DNA from: Candidatus Pacearchaeota archaeon
GTDB lineage: Archaea; Nanobdellota; Nanobdellia; Pacearchaeales; GW2011-AR1
DNA: 42,665 nt
Direction: 5' to 3'
Assembly: GCA_018304025.1 (NCBI GenBank)
Contig: JAGVXA010000009.1
Coordinates: forward strand, 1-42,665
The notes under the pieces: generated by a model
What the model was told of the DNA's origin: nothing
The model's database searches: none
The model's input: the letters and a program-made list of their open reading frames with translations, nothing else
In this document: positions 15,909 to 25,760 of the stretch, in pieces
How positions within the stretch are numbered: position 1 is the first letter of the stretch
How the letters are laid out: each line of letters opens with the position of its first letter
Position numbers and translations under genes: made by a program

Positions 15909-17495
15909 ATGAACGCACTAATAGGCTATACTGGACTCGTCGGGAAAAATATACTTGAACAAGCAGGATTCGAGTTTTTTGATGAATTCTATAATTCTTC
16001 AAATATCCAAGACATCAAAGGAAAAAGTTTTGATACTATCGTATCTGCCGGAAACTATTCCCTAAAATGGCTTGCGAACAAAGAGCCAGAAAAAGATCTC
16101 GAGTCAATCAATAAATTTATCGAATGTATAAAGCAAGTTAAAGCAAAAAAATTTGTGTTAATATCAACTGTTGACGCATACCCATCTCCCCTAAGAGTGA
16201 ACGAGGACAGCGACATTGACGAAACCAAGCAAATGCCATACGGTCGTAACAGATATATTCTAGAAAAATTCGTTAAAGAAAATTTTGATTCCCTGATAAT
16301 CAGATTTCCAACTCTTTTCGGAAAAGGACTGAAAAAAAATTTAATTTACGATTTCTTAAACAACAATGAAATTGAGAAGATAAATTCAGAGAGCGTTCTT
16401 CAGTTTTATAATCTTGATAATATCTGGAAAGATATTTGCCTTTCATTAGAAAAAAATCTTAAATTATTGAATGTCGCCACAGAGCCCTTGCTAGTAAAAG
16501 AGATAACAAAACACGCATTCGGAATAGACTTCAGCAACCAGCCAGACAAAAACAAAGCGCATTGCGATTTTTATACAAAGCATTCAGAACTGTGGGGTAA
16601 AAAAGAAAATTACATTTATGACCGAAGCGAAGTGCTCAGCGATATTAAAAGATTTGTCGAAGAATATCAGAATAATAAATTAAATCTTGCTGTTTCAACA
16701 ATGGGGTGGAATACCAACGAGGAGGAAGACGCAAGAAAAATGCTTCTTGAAAACAACATCAAAGCAATAGAGATTACTCCAGACAGAATTTTCAACGATA
16801 AGTTTGAATTTGACGAAAAAAAAATCAAAGAATATTCAGAAGCTTGGAAGAATCAAGGTTTTGAGTTTGTTTCAATGCAAGGCATACTTTTCAAAAGAGA
16901 CGATTTAAATATTTTCGGACTTCTTGAAAAAAGAAAAGAAATGAATGACTATATAAAAAAAATAATCTCTATCTGCCAAAAAATGGGAATAAAAAATATA
17001 GTCTTTGGCGCTCCAAAGAATAGGCGAAAAAACAATCTTTCTTTAGAAGAGGCCGAAAATATCTCTGTTCCTTTCTTTTTAGATATTGCAAGATATGCAT
17101 TCAAAAGAGGAGTAATTTTTTGCATAGAACCTAATCCTCAAGAATACGGCGCAGATTATATATTGACGGCAAAAGAGGCATTCGAGTTGGTGAAGAAAGT
17201 AAATCATCCAGGTTTCAAAATAAATATCGATACAGGAGCTTTGATAATAAACAAAGAAGATTCCGATGCAATACTCAAATGCGCAAACTTTATCGGTCAT
17301 TGCCATATAAGCCAGCCAAGGTTAGAATCCTGCGAGCAAATTGATGCTGGAATTCATAAGTCGTTTGCCGAAGCATTAAGAAAGACACAATACTCCGGCC
17401 GGGTTTCTATCGAGATGAAAAAAAACCCGGAGGGTAACATCGAAAGCATGCGGAATAGCATTCTAAAAGTAAAGGATGTTTACAGAATTGGATAG
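15909..17495 (+). CDS. SDR domain fused to TIM-barrel sugar isomerase/epimerase
   Basis: 528 aa with two domains. Residues 1 to about 205 form an SDR-like Rossmann domain: GYTGLVG at 6-12 and STVDAYPSP at about 87-94. Its YxxxK site reads YGRNR, with Arg115 in place of Lys. Residues from about 257 form a xylose isomerase-like TIM barrel (AP endonuclease 2 superfamily). All four expected metal ligands are present: Glu407, Asp441, His466 and Glu502. Both halves normally act on sugars, so a two-step conversion is plausible, though the SDR half may have lost catalysis. TTTATAAA at 15879-15886 lies 26.5 bp upstream of the ATG. Confidence 0.75.
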   Translation: MNALIGYTGLVGKNILEQAGFEFFDEFYNSSNIQDIKGKSFDTIVSAGNYSLKWLANKEPEKDLESINKFIECIKQVKAKKFVLISTVDAYPSPLRVNEDSDIDETKQMPYGRNRYILEKFVKENFDSLIIRFPTLFGKGLKKNLIYDFLNNNEIEKINSESVLQFYNLDNIWKDICLSLEKNLKLLNVATEPLLVKEITKHAFGIDFSNQPDKNKAHCDFYTKHSELWGKKENYIYDRSEVLSDIKRFVEEYQNNKLNLAVSTMGWNTNEEEDARKMLLENNIKAIEITPDRIFNDKFEFDEKKIKEYSEAWKNQGFEFVSMQGILFKRDDLNIFGLLEKRKEMNDYIKKIISICQKMGIKNIVFGAPKNRRKNNLSLEEAENISVPFFLDIARYAFKRGVIFCIEPNPQEYGADYILTAKEAFELVKKVNHPGFKINIDTGALIINKEDSDAILKCANFIGHCHISQPRLESCEQIDAGIHKSFAEALRKTQYSGRVSIEMKKNPEGNIESMRNSILKVKDVYRIG

Positions 17496-17519
17496 AATTA
17501 TCTAGAACTTAAAACTTTA

Positions 17520-19061
17520 ATGGCAGACAAAAAAAATAAAAACAGAAAAAATTTATGGGAAAAAATCAAAAATAATCCTTTCCCAGTTATATTTATTATT
17601 TCTCTGATAGCGTTTATATTCAAATATAAGGGATTTCCCAGAGCAGATGCAAATGCTCAGCTGGTGGGGATTTACCACGCAGCAAATCCAGAGTATTTCA
17701 AAAATGATTTTTACGCCAATTCATTTTCTTCTTTTGATGTTACAACGAGCTTTACAAAATTAGTCAATCTTGTAAACACCCCAATAAACAATTATGAGAT
17801 TACATACATGCTCCTGTTGTTTGCTTCTATGTTTGTTTTTTCAATAGGATTTTACAAAATAGTATTTCTTCTAACTAAGAATCGCGAGCTTTCTTTATTT
17901 AGCATAATTCTTCCGTTGTCTGTTTATACGATGAGGATTGGAATCGGAAACACGTTTGAGATTGGAAACTGCCTTATCCCTGCGAACATTGCATGGGCGA
18001 TAGCAATATGGCCTCTATATTTCTATTTAAAAGAAAAATATTCATTAAGCTTTTTCTTGCTCGGTTTAGCGTCGATATTTCATGTATTAATCGGTATTCT
18101 ATTGTTCGGGGCATTCTTTTTTAATCTTCTGTTAAATAAAAAATACAAATCTATTTTTTCTTCTTTATACTTCTTCATTTTATTCGCCGTAACAGCAATT
18201 CCGTTATTTATCAGCAATGCAAAAACTAGCTCTCAAGATCCAGCAAAAATAATTTCCGCTTTAGGATTCAGATCTCCTTGGCACTATTTGCCGTCTACTT
18301 GGCCTTTGCCGGATTGGATTACGTTCTTTTCTTTTTTTATTTTTTTCTTGATAATTTTTTATAAGTTTTCTAAGATAGACAAAGAATACAAGAAGATATT
18401 TGAAGGATTTTTGATAATAATTTTAGTCTATTATCTTATCGGAACAATTTTTGTAGAACTAATACCTCTAAAATTTATTATCAAATTACAGTTGTTCAGA
18501 ATAACAGAACTCTTGAATATAATTGAGCTGATATTTGTTGGAATCTTTTTTTACAATTACATATACAAAAAATTTCCTAAAAAAATAAAGATTTTCCTAA
18601 TTTTTTTAGTATGTTCCGCCTCGTTAATTTACCTGTTTTTTAATCCTCTTCTTAGCAGATATGAATTTGATAAAGACACTGCAGAAATGTACGATTTCAT
18701 AAAAACAAGCACGCCGGAAGATTCAGTATTTCTTGCGCCGCTGCATATGTTAAGTTTTCGGATAGGCACAATGAGAGCAATCGTTATCGACTTCAAAGGC
18801 GTTCCATTCGGAGAAAAATTTATTGTCGAATGGTACAATCGGCTTGTTGACGTTACAAATAATTTTGGAGGAAATTCTAATTTTTATCACTCAGAAGAGT
18901 ACGAACTTTTCTTAAGAAAAGGATATAACTCCCTAACAGCAGAAGATGTCAGAAACCTTCAAAATAAATATTCTTTTTCTTATGCGGTTTTTGAAAAACC
19001 CTCCGATTTGGAATTTTCCAAACATTTTGAAAATGGCAAATATGTAGTTTACAAAATTTAA
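17520..19061 (+). CDS. Polytopic membrane protein, DUF6798/GT-C-like
   Basis: 513 aa with about ten helices in residues 20-375 and a soluble C-terminal domain (about 380-513). The first extracytoplasmic loop has FPRADANAQLVGIYHAANPEYF, and a later loop has RSPWHYLPSTWPLPDW. That layout, with an acidic first loop and Arg/His-rich loop, is like DUF6798 and GT-C lipid-linked glycosyltransferases. The C-terminal PEDSVFLAPLHML resembles the same group. It follows the SDR-isomerase gene by 24 bp, likely one transcript. A surface-glycan role is inferred from position. Confidence 0.6.
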   Translation: MADKKNKNRKNLWEKIKNNPFPVIFIISLIAFIFKYKGFPRADANAQLVGIYHAANPEYFKNDFYANSFSSFDVTTSFTKLVNLVNTPINNYEITYMLLLFASMFVFSIGFYKIVFLLTKNRELSLFSIILPLSVYTMRIGIGNTFEIGNCLIPANIAWAIAIWPLYFYLKEKYSLSFFLLGLASIFHVLIGILLFGAFFFNLLLNKKYKSIFSSLYFFILFAVTAIPLFISNAKTSSQDPAKIISALGFRSPWHYLPSTWPLPDWITFFSFFIFFLIIFYKFSKIDKEYKKIFEGFLIIILVYYLIGTIFVELIPLKFIIKLQLFRITELLNIIELIFVGIFFYNYIYKKFPKKIKIFLIFLVCSASLIYLFFNPLLSRYEFDKDTAEMYDFIKTSTPEDSVFLAPLHMLSFRIGTMRAIVIDFKGVPFGEKFIVEWYNRLVDVTNNFGGNSNFYHSEEYELFLRKGYNSLTAEDVRNLQNKYSFSYAVFEKPSDLEFSKHFENGKYVVYKI

Positions 19062-19090
19062 ATTGCGACATTCCCAAGTCAAAATAAAAT

Positions 19091-20359
19091 CTACTCTTTC
19101 CAGGTTCTCTTGCCGTACAAAACCAGTTTTAACCCTCGAGAGATAATCTTTGGATATTCTGTAACTTTTCTTGTTTTTAATAAATTTTTAATAACGCTCT
19201 TGCTTAGCGCCCCGCTAATCATGATTTTTTTGACAAGCTCAGATACTTCTTCCTTTGTCAAATGCAACGTAGGCGCCAAAGGCAATTTTGACGAACTAAA
19301 ATCCTCAAAATTTAATTCCGCTTCATTCACTAAATTTAACTTTTTCATTTCTTCAAAAATAGGAGTCCCTGGATAAGCAGCCAAAAAATTGCAATGATAG
19401 TTCAATGCTCCTACTTTTTTCTTTAAATCGACCATATCCTTTGATGTTTCGTGCGAGTCCCAGGGAAACCCAAACATAAAAGTATACCTGAACGGAATTT
19501 TCATTTCATTAAATTTTTTAGCATTGTCAATTATCTGCTGAATCGTCAGTCTTTTGTCCATCTTGTCCAACACCTCCTGAGTAGCGCTTTCCACCCCGAA
19601 AAGTAATACACCTTTTGATTCTTTCAAAGCAGAGTACATTCTATCCGTCATGCGGTCAATTCTTCCATCGCCGCTCCACTCCAGTTGTAATTCTTTCATC
19701 ATTTCGCATATTTTCAAAAATCTGTCTTCATTTATATTCAAATTATTTCCGCACAATCTTATTCGCTTAACACCTCTCTTTTTCAAGTACTTCAATTCTT
19801 TTTTTATAACATCAAGATTTCTGTCCATCAAACCAGTTTTTCTCGCGTTGCAATAAGTGCACTGATAGGGGCAATATTTAGAGACAACAATCGGAAAAGG
19901 CGCTTCTGTTAAATAAGGATTAATATCTATCTCTTCATAATTTATTTCAGAATCTTCCACGCTAATTTTCATTCCTTTTTCTCCGTCGTAAAAAACATCT
20001 TCTACAAACGGAAATTCTTTCAGAATTTTTTCCTTCCAGAAAAAAGGCGCAATAACCAGATATAATTTGGAAATTTTGCTGAGCTTTTTCATAAAATTCG
20101 TCTTTTCACGAATTGATGGTGTATAAACATAATATATTATTTTTTCCGGGAGATTCTTTTCTAATTTTTTTAATATTTCCTCTTCACCCGTCAAATTTCC
20201 ATCAAAAAATTCCGGGCTTAATCCAGCTTTTTTCAGCGCAAAATAAAAAAGAACAATTTCTGCATGAAACATTTTTTTCTTCGAATAGCCATAACAACAG
20301 TGTTCCAGCATCGGAAATTTATCCTCTGATTTTCCCATTGAAATAATAGCAATTTTCAT
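19091..20359 (-). CDS. Radical SAM protein
   Basis: 422 aa. An N-terminal domain of about 150 residues, partly like a degenerate B12-binding domain, precedes the cluster motif CPYQCTYC (Cys163, 167, 170). FGVESATQEVLDKM and FMFGFPWDSHETS are barrel motifs of the B12/Elp3-like radical SAM group, and YPGTPIFEEM is common in that set. The substrate is unknown. It is convergent with the membrane protein gene across a 29-bp gap. Confidence 0.82.
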   Translation of the reverse strand: MKIAIISMGKSEDKFPMLEHCCYGYSKKKMFHAEIVLFYFALKKAGLSPEFFDGNLTGEEEILKKLEKNLPEKIIYYVYTPSIREKTNFMKKLSKISKLYLVIAPFFWKEKILKEFPFVEDVFYDGEKGMKISVEDSEINYEEIDINPYLTEAPFPIVVSKYCPYQCTYCNARKTGLMDRNLDVIKKELKYLKKRGVKRIRLCGNNLNINEDRFLKICEMMKELQLEWSGDGRIDRMTDRMYSALKESKGVLLFGVESATQEVLDKMDKRLTIQQIIDNAKKFNEMKIPFRYTFMFGFPWDSHETSKDMVDLKKKVGALNYHCNFLAAYPGTPIFEEMKKLNLVNEAELNFEDFSSSKLPLAPTLHLTKEEVSELVKKIMISGALSKSVIKNLLKTRKVTEYPKIISRGLKLVLYGKRTWKE

Positions 20360-20391
20360 AAGTTTCCATAAATAATAATCAGTATTTAATA

Positions 20392-21561
20392 TTATTCTTC
20401 GATAGAAATATTAGATTTATAAAATTCTTTGATTGACTCGCAAACAAAGCCGATTTCATCTTCTGTTTTGTAAGCATCTAAAGGCAAGCTTATTATGCGT
20501 GTTGACGTTTTTTCCGAGACAGGAAATTTTCCTTCTTTATACTTCAAATAACTAAAAGCTTTTTGTAAATGTAACGGGATAGGATAATGTATTGCCGTCG
20601 GAATTTCTTTTTTCTCTAAAAATATTTTCAATTCATCTCTTTTTTCAGCTTGTATAGTATACTGCGCATAAACAGATTTATTGAATTTTCTAACATGCGG
20701 CAAGATTATCTTATTTTCTTCTTCTAAATTCCTCAAGTTTGTATTGTATAATTCAGCAAGTTTTATTCTTTCTTCAATTTCATTTTTAATAAACTCCTCT
20801 AATTTTGCAAGCAAGACAGCAGCTTGAATAGTGTCCAGTCTTAAATTCAGTCCAATAATTTCGTGTTCATATTTTTTCTCCTGCCCGTGATTCCTTATTT
20901 TTCTGATTTTATTTGCAATTTCTTTGTTGTCAGTAAAAATCATCCCGCTATCTCCATACCCCCCTAAAGGTTTTGCTGGAAAAAATGAAGTAATAGAAAT
21001 GTCTCCTAACGCGCAAGCCTTTTTTCCATTATATTCTGCACCAAAAGCTTGCGCGCAATCTTCTATAACAAACAAATTAAATTTTTTAGCGAGTTTATTT
21101 ATTTCGTCATAATCCGCAGCCTGTCCAAACAAGTCCACCGCTATAATCCCCTTTATCTTTTCTTGTAAAATTTTTTCTCCATTAACTGGATTAAATGGAT
21201 TTTCTAAAAAATCCTTTAGCTTTTCAACGCTTAAGTTATAGGTTTTATCGTCGATATCTACAAACAGCGGCTGCGCGCCAAGGAAAGCAATTGTTTCAGC
21301 ACTAGCAATAAATGTAAAAGGCGTCGTAATAACAAAATCTCCTTGCTTTATATCTGACGCCATCAGAGAAGCCAGCAAAGCGTCTGTCCCAGAAGAAACA
21401 CCAATTGCCTCTTTAACACCGACGTATTCAGCCATTTTCTGTTCCAGTTCTTTTACCTCAGGCCCATTTATGAATTGCCCATGTTCAAAAACTTTCTCTA
21501 ATCGGCTATCTATCTTTCCCTTTAGAAAAGAATACTGTTTTTTTAAATCGCAAAATTCCAT
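20392..21561 (-). CDS. DegT/DnrJ/EryC1 sugar aminotransferase (WbpE-like)
   Basis: 389 aa PLP-dependent nucleotide-sugar aminotransferase. GVSSGTDALL at 54-63 binds the phosphate, Asp168 in VIEDCAQAFGA contacts the pyridine ring, and Lys197 in FFPAKPLGGYGDSG forms the aldimine. This motif set fits WbpE/PglE-type enzymes that aminate 3- or 4-keto sugars. Its ATG follows the stop of the upstream dehydrogenase-acetyltransferase fusion with no gap (TAAATG). That arrangement supports 3-amination in a UDP-2,3-diacetamido-uronic acid pathway. Confidence 0.87.
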   Translation of the reverse strand: MEFCDLKKQYSFLKGKIDSRLEKVFEHGQFINGPEVKELEQKMAEYVGVKEAIGVSSGTDALLASLMASDIKQGDFVITTPFTFIASAETIAFLGAQPLFVDIDDKTYNLSVEKLKDFLENPFNPVNGEKILQEKIKGIIAVDLFGQAADYDEINKLAKKFNLFVIEDCAQAFGAEYNGKKACALGDISITSFFPAKPLGGYGDSGMIFTDNKEIANKIRKIRNHGQEKKYEHEIIGLNLRLDTIQAAVLLAKLEEFIKNEIEERIKLAELYNTNLRNLEEENKIILPHVRKFNKSVYAQYTIQAEKRDELKIFLEKKEIPTAIHYPIPLHLQKAFSYLKYKEGKFPVSEKTSTRIISLPLDAYKTEDEIGFVCESIKEFYKSNISIEE

Positions 21562-23139
21562 TTACCCGCCGCCTATTTTTTTTAAAGGTTTTAGATAATC
21601 TTGGAAATGTTCATATTTTTCTTGGCATCTTTTGCATTCTAAAATCTTTTTTTCATCCGAATAAATCTCTCTTGTTAAAACTTCTCCGCATTTGCAAACC
21701 CATCCCTCTTGTTTTCCAGGCAAGCCCAAAATAAGCGCATAATCTGGAATGTCTTTTGTAACAACCGCGCCCGCGCCAATAAGCGCATATTCTCCAATCG
21801 TAACATCTCCGACGATAGTTGCGTTAGCGCCAATAGTCGCGCCCTTTTTCACAAGCGTATTTACAAATTCATTTTTTCTCTCTACAAACGCGCGAGGATT
21901 TAAGACATTTGTAAAAACCATCGACGGCCCGCAAAAAACATCATCTTCGAGAATCACGCCCTTGTATACTGAAACATTGTTCTGTATTTTGCACCTGTCT
22001 CCAATTACAGCATCCGGCCCAATCATCACGTTTTGTCCGATAATACAATTTTTTCCTATTTTGCTGCCTTTCAAGACATGAGAAAAATGCCAGATTTTTG
22101 TCCCTTCTCCTATTTCAGCTTCAATTTCTGAAGAGGGATGCGCGTAATAATTACTTTTGTTAACGTTCATTTCATTTTCATGTTCAACTTTGTCTATTAA
22201 TAGTTTATGTATTTTATTTCTATCATTAATTTTAGGAATAGCATTTCTAATTTTATACACCAATTCTATCGCAGGCCTGACTTCCCTTATTCCAAATCCC
22301 TTTCCATCAAGGGTTTGTTTGTACATTTCAGTATGCAGATTTGTAAATCCTTCGGAAAACTCTATCTCTTCCCCATCTATTAAAATCGAACGGTAGGCAG
22401 AATTTTCTCCGTTCTTTTTGGCTTCAAGAGGAATATCTTTTTTTTCCGTCGACAAAAACCACCTAACATTAGCTTTTTCCAGTTCTAAATATCCGCCCAT
22501 TCTCTTTTTATCAGAGTAATGGACTTCGTAATTTTTTACATTTCCAAATATCCATATAAGCATATCAAAAAAATGTACTCCTAGATTTGTTGCAAGCCCG
22601 CCAGACTTCTCTACTTCACCTTTCCAAGAACGTTCATACCATTTTCCTCTTGGAGTAATGTAAGTAAGCTCTATATCATATTTATTCTGTCTATTTTCAT
22701 TCTCGATTTTTTCTTTTAATTTTTTTAAAACAGCATGGCATCTTAATTGAAGTATGCTAAATACTCTTCTTCCAGTTTCTTTTTCCAGCTTTTCAAGTGC
22801 GTCAAGGTTCCAGGGATTAAGAACAGTCGGCTTTTCGCAAATCGCATCCGCTCCAATTCTAAAAGCAAACCGTATATGCGCGTCGTGCAAATAATTCGGA
22901 GAGCATATGCTCACAAAATGGATTTTAACATTTGGTTGTCTGCGAAGTTTTTCCGCATGCCTGTCAAATCTCTCAAATTCAGTGAAGAAATTAACATCTT
23001 CAAAATATTTATCCAGTATTCCTACAGAATCCGATTTGTCAACAGCAGCAATTAAATTATTTCCAGTATCTTTAATAGCCTGCAAATGCCTCGGAGCTAT
23101 AAACCCCCCGCAACCTATCATTGCAAAATTTTTTGCCAT
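21562..23139 (-). CDS. WbpB-like dehydrogenase fused to WbpD-like acetyltransferase
   Basis: 525 aa. Residues 1 to about 316 are a Gfo/Idh/MocA oxidoreductase: [12 protein letters not shown] at 7-18, CEKP at 101-104 and [15 protein letters not shown] at 180-194. Residues from about 328 are a left-handed beta-helix acyltransferase with repeated hexapeptides ([29 protein letters not shown]). It ends in a cysteine-rich tail, CKCG plus CKRC. WbpB oxidises UDP-GlcNAcA at C3 and WbpD acetylates the 3-amino product. With the adjacent WbpE-like gene the set makes UDP-GlcNAc(3NAc)A-type sugar. The UDP-GlcNAc 6-dehydrogenase (WbpA) is not in this window. Confidence 0.87.
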   Translation of the reverse strand: MAKNFAMIGCGGFIAPRHLQAIKDTGNNLIAAVDKSDSVGILDKYFEDVNFFTEFERFDRHAEKLRRQPNVKIHFVSICSPNYLHDAHIRFAFRIGADAICEKPTVLNPWNLDALEKLEKETGRRVFSILQLRCHAVLKKLKEKIENENRQNKYDIELTYITPRGKWYERSWKGEVEKSGGLATNLGVHFFDMLIWIFGNVKNYEVHYSDKKRMGGYLELEKANVRWFLSTEKKDIPLEAKKNGENSAYRSILIDGEEIEFSEGFTNLHTEMYKQTLDGKGFGIREVRPAIELVYKIRNAIPKINDRNKIHKLLIDKVEHENEMNVNKSNYYAHPSSEIEAEIGEGTKIWHFSHVLKGSKIGKNCIIGQNVMIGPDAVIGDRCKIQNNVSVYKGVILEDDVFCGPSMVFTNVLNPRAFVERKNEFVNTLVKKGATIGANATIVGDVTIGEYALIGAGAVVTKDIPDYALILGLPGKQEGWVCKCGEVLTREIYSDEKKILECKRCQEKYEHFQDYLKPLKKIGGG

Positions 23140-23228
23140 ATCAGATTACAAATATGCTGATTTAAAAATTTAGTTATTCTCTAAGAGAATTTCAATAGAT
23201 ATATAAACGTCAATTTTTCTCAGTTTAA
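23140..23228. promoter_or_regulatory. Divergent promoter region with palindromic operator-like site
   Basis: The plus-strand TATA TATATAAA at 23200-23207 is centred 25.5 bp before the ATG at 23229; ATTTAAAA near 23160-23167 can serve the minus gene. A perfect 7-bp inverted repeat around one base (ATTCTCT, A, AGAGAAT) lies at 23176-23190, between the two boxes. That position suits an operator controlling both directions; regulator unknown. Confidence 0.5.
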
Positions 23229-24311
23229 ATGATAAAACGAATTTGTTTTTTTTCAGGCGGTTTCGCATTTAACCGGTTAATCCGGATGCGTTTCTATGAA
23301 AAAATTTTTCCAAAAAATGTGGAAATGTTTCTCTTTACAACAAGTAAATACGACGTTAAAACAAGAGAGCAGTGGGACTTGAAGCGGACAAAAGTAAAAA
23401 TAGTCAGATATCACCCAGTTAAAACAATGTTTGATTTGCGTAAGTTCTGCAGGGAAAAGAAAATAGAACGTCTTGTAAATCTTGGAGCCCCAGGAGCAGG
23501 AATCCCCTTCATCATAGCAACCCTTTTCCAAAAGACAGATTATTTGGCAGGATATTACGGAACTGTTTTCAAATACAGGGTAACAAAAACTTTTTTTCAA
23601 TCTGTTAAAAAATTCCTTTTACTGCCGCAATATCTTGTCGTTTCCCATTTCGCTGAAAAACTAACATTCACAGATATCGAGAGCTATAATAAAGCAAACG
23701 TACTATTTCTAATACCTCAAAACAGAATAAATTACTCGCACGCCCCAGTAGACACAAAATTATTCATTCCGAAAAAAAGTTCTGCCGCCAGAAAAAAATT
23801 GAATCTTCCGCAAAATAAAGAAATAGTTCTAAGAGTAGGAAGGATAAATTACGGAAAGTGCGGAGATATCTTAGTCAATCTAATCGAAAAAAATCCGGAC
23901 AAATTTTTTGTTTTAATTGGAGAATGGCTCGAAGAAGAAATTCCAAGAAGAAAATCAAATAATCTTTTGCATATTGATAAAAAATCATCTAAAGAATTGG
24001 TAGATTATTACAATGCATCTGATTTGTGTTTTTGTTTGCACAGGCATGGAAATGGCATTGGCATTACAGCTGAAGAATCATTAGCCTGCGGCGTGCCTGT
24101 AATTCTGCCAGACACATTAACAATGCAAGATTCTCCTGCAATTATAAAAACACCAATCTCTTCAGAACAAGTAGACAAGCGCCTGAAAGAATTTTTCTCG
24201 CTGCCAAAAAAAGAAAGAAAGAAAATCACTAAAGAGGCAAGAGAATACGCAGAAAAATATTGCTCAGACGACATCTGGAAAAAAGAGTATATTAAATTCC
24301 ATCTAACTTAA
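23229..24311 (+). CDS. Family 4-like glycosyltransferase
   Basis: 360 aa GT-B enzyme. The C-terminal half has LRVGRINYGKCG and LIGEWLEEE, and GIGITAEESLACGVPVILP carries the EX7E nucleotide-sugar motif. The N-terminal acceptor domain is less conserved, with ICFFSGGFAFNRLI at its start. It transfers a sugar from an NDP donor, probably to a lipid-linked or surface glycan. It stands alone between divergent and convergent partners, and its last nine bases overlap the FkbM gene on the other strand. Confidence 0.8.
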   Translation: MIKRICFFSGGFAFNRLIRMRFYEKIFPKNVEMFLFTTSKYDVKTREQWDLKRTKVKIVRYHPVKTMFDLRKFCREKKIERLVNLGAPGAGIPFIIATLFQKTDYLAGYYGTVFKYRVTKTFFQSVKKFLLLPQYLVVSHFAEKLTFTDIESYNKANVLFLIPQNRINYSHAPVDTKLFIPKKSSAARKKLNLPQNKEIVLRVGRINYGKCGDILVNLIEKNPDKFFVLIGEWLEEEIPRRKSNNLLHIDKKSSKELVDYYNASDLCFCLHRHGNGIGITAEESLACGVPVILPDTLTMQDSPAIIKTPISSEQVDKRLKEFFSLPKKERKKITKEAREYAEKYCSDDIWKKEYIKFHLT

Positions 24312-25070
24312 ATCCTTTGTCGCGTAAATAAACCCTTCTTCTTTGACTTCTATATCAAATCCTTTCTTCTCTAAAAAATTCATCATCTCTTTCCTGTCTT
24401 CTCCCTCTATTTTATGAACCTCCATGAAGATTCTGTCAATTTTGTCAAAAATTTTTTTTGGTGTCGAATAAAATAAAGGATATTCCCCGCCTTCAATATC
24501 AACCTTCAACAAGTCGCACTTTTTTATTTTTTCTTTCTCAAAAAATTTTTTCAAAGTCATTGTTTTTACAAATTCAAAATTGCCGCCTTCTTCTCTCAAA
24601 AGCGAACCTCTCGCAGAATGGCTTCCAGAATACAATTTCATTTTTCCAGCTTTGTTCGTTAAAGCAAGATTAAAAGGCAAAATATCAAAATCATTAATTT
24701 TTGTTTGTTCAAGTAACAAATTAAAATTATCCTTGCAAGGTTCAATTGCATAAACCCTCCCGCCAGTTATTCGCGAACTAACTAAAACAGAAAAAATTCC
24801 AATGTGCGCCCCTACGTCAACCACAGTAGCATTTTCGCGCAATTTAAGCCAGCTCGGGAAATAAAGGTTTTCAAGCGCCACTTCTGTAAAAATACTTCTG
24901 TCAATAGTTCCAGCGCGCGTTTTAATTTTTTTGCCTTCAATTTTATAAGTGATATATCCCTTTTTCAAATTAAGGTAATCAAAAAAATAGTCCCACCAAT
25001 TGTCGATTCTTGCAACAGCTCTCAAGCTGAGTTTTAATTTTTTAATAGGATGATTTAAGTGCATAGCCAT
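24303..25070 (-). CDS. FkbM-family methyltransferase
   Basis: 255 aa from ATG 25070; a TTG at 25085, one base after the upstream stop, is an alternative start giving 260 aa. VDVGAHIGIFSVL is the SAM-binding motif I, VYAIEPCKDNFNLL is motif II, and LLKVDIEGGEYPLF is the FkbM signature. These enzymes O-methylate sugars, often in polysaccharide clusters. It is in a minus-strand run with the FemAB-like and SPASM radical SAM genes. Confidence 0.85.
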   Translation of the reverse strand: MAMHLNHPIKKLKLSLRAVARIDNWWDYFFDYLNLKKGYITYKIEGKKIKTRAGTIDRSIFTEVALENLYFPSWLKLRENATVVDVGAHIGIFSVLVSSRITGGRVYAIEPCKDNFNLLLEQTKINDFDILPFNLALTNKAGKMKLYSGSHSARGSLLREEGGNFEFVKTMTLKKFFEKEKIKKCDLLKVDIEGGEYPLFYSTPKKIFDKIDRIFMEVHKIEGEDRKEMMNFLEKKGFDIEVKEEGFIYATKDLS

Positions 25071-25086
25071 CAAAAATTTCTTCAAT

Positions 25087-25758
25087 TTAAAAACATTCTG
25101 GTATTTTTGGTTTTCTTTTTTTTAACATCTCGTTTATCTGCCAGAACAAGCCAACATTTCTGACGAGTTTTCTTCCAACTGCAGTTAAAATCGGATAATC
25201 GCGGTAATAATAAAATACTTTGCCGCCCCACCTTTCTTTGAACTGATTGACTTCTTTCAAATGCCCTCGCGGTTTTATTTGGTAGCCGCCCAAGTCGACA
25301 AAATTTACGCGTTCTTTCAAGCCATAAAGAATAGTGTTCCAGTAAATAAAATCATTTGTCCTGTACTGCTGGTATTTTTTGTCGCTCGCAAAAACCCTCG
25401 GCCTCACACCTTTTTCTTCAGAATCTAATCCGTAATATTTTCTTGTAATCGGAATAACCGAAAAATAACCTATCGATTTCTCTCCTTTTTTTATAGCAAA
25501 CAATTTCCAATTTTCAGAAGTTGACCAGTTTCTCCAGATAGAATAAGGAAAAGGCGTAGAACCACCCTCTTGAATTATGCGGGCGTACATTTTGTAGCAA
25601 TTTTTATAATCTTTTTCAGAGCCGGCATCTTCGACGTAAAGCCCGCTTTTAATCGCTTTTTTTACATTTTTTCTTCGAGTATATTCCAAATTCTTGAAAA
25701 GCTCTTCTTCATTTTTCCCTATCAAATCAACAATTACAGTCGCGCTGATATCTTTCAT
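25087..25758 (-). CDS. FemAB/GNAT-like acyltransferase
   Basis: 223 aa. The N-terminal part ATVIVDLIGKNEEELFKNL followed by RRKNVKKAIKSGL matches the start of the FemAB-like acyltransferase domain. The C-terminal part has GGYQIKPRGHLKEVNQFKERWGG, the FKxxWGG pattern of this family. Bacterial FemAB proteins add amino acids to peptidoglycan precursors; archaea lack that polymer, so a surface glycan or lipid acceptor is likely. At 223 aa it is shorter than FemA/B (over 400), equal to one GNAT-fold domain. Its 3' end is two bases from the FkbM gene. Confidence 0.65.
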   Translation of the reverse strand: MKDISATVIVDLIGKNEEELFKNLEYTRRKNVKKAIKSGLYVEDAGSEKDYKNCYKMYARIIQEGGSTPFPYSIWRNWSTSENWKLFAIKKGEKSIGYFSVIPITRKYYGLDSEEKGVRPRVFASDKKYQQYRTNDFIYWNTILYGLKERVNFVDLGGYQIKPRGHLKEVNQFKERWGGKVFYYYRDYPILTAVGRKLVRNVGLFWQINEMLKKRKPKIPECF

Positions 25759-25760
25759 AA

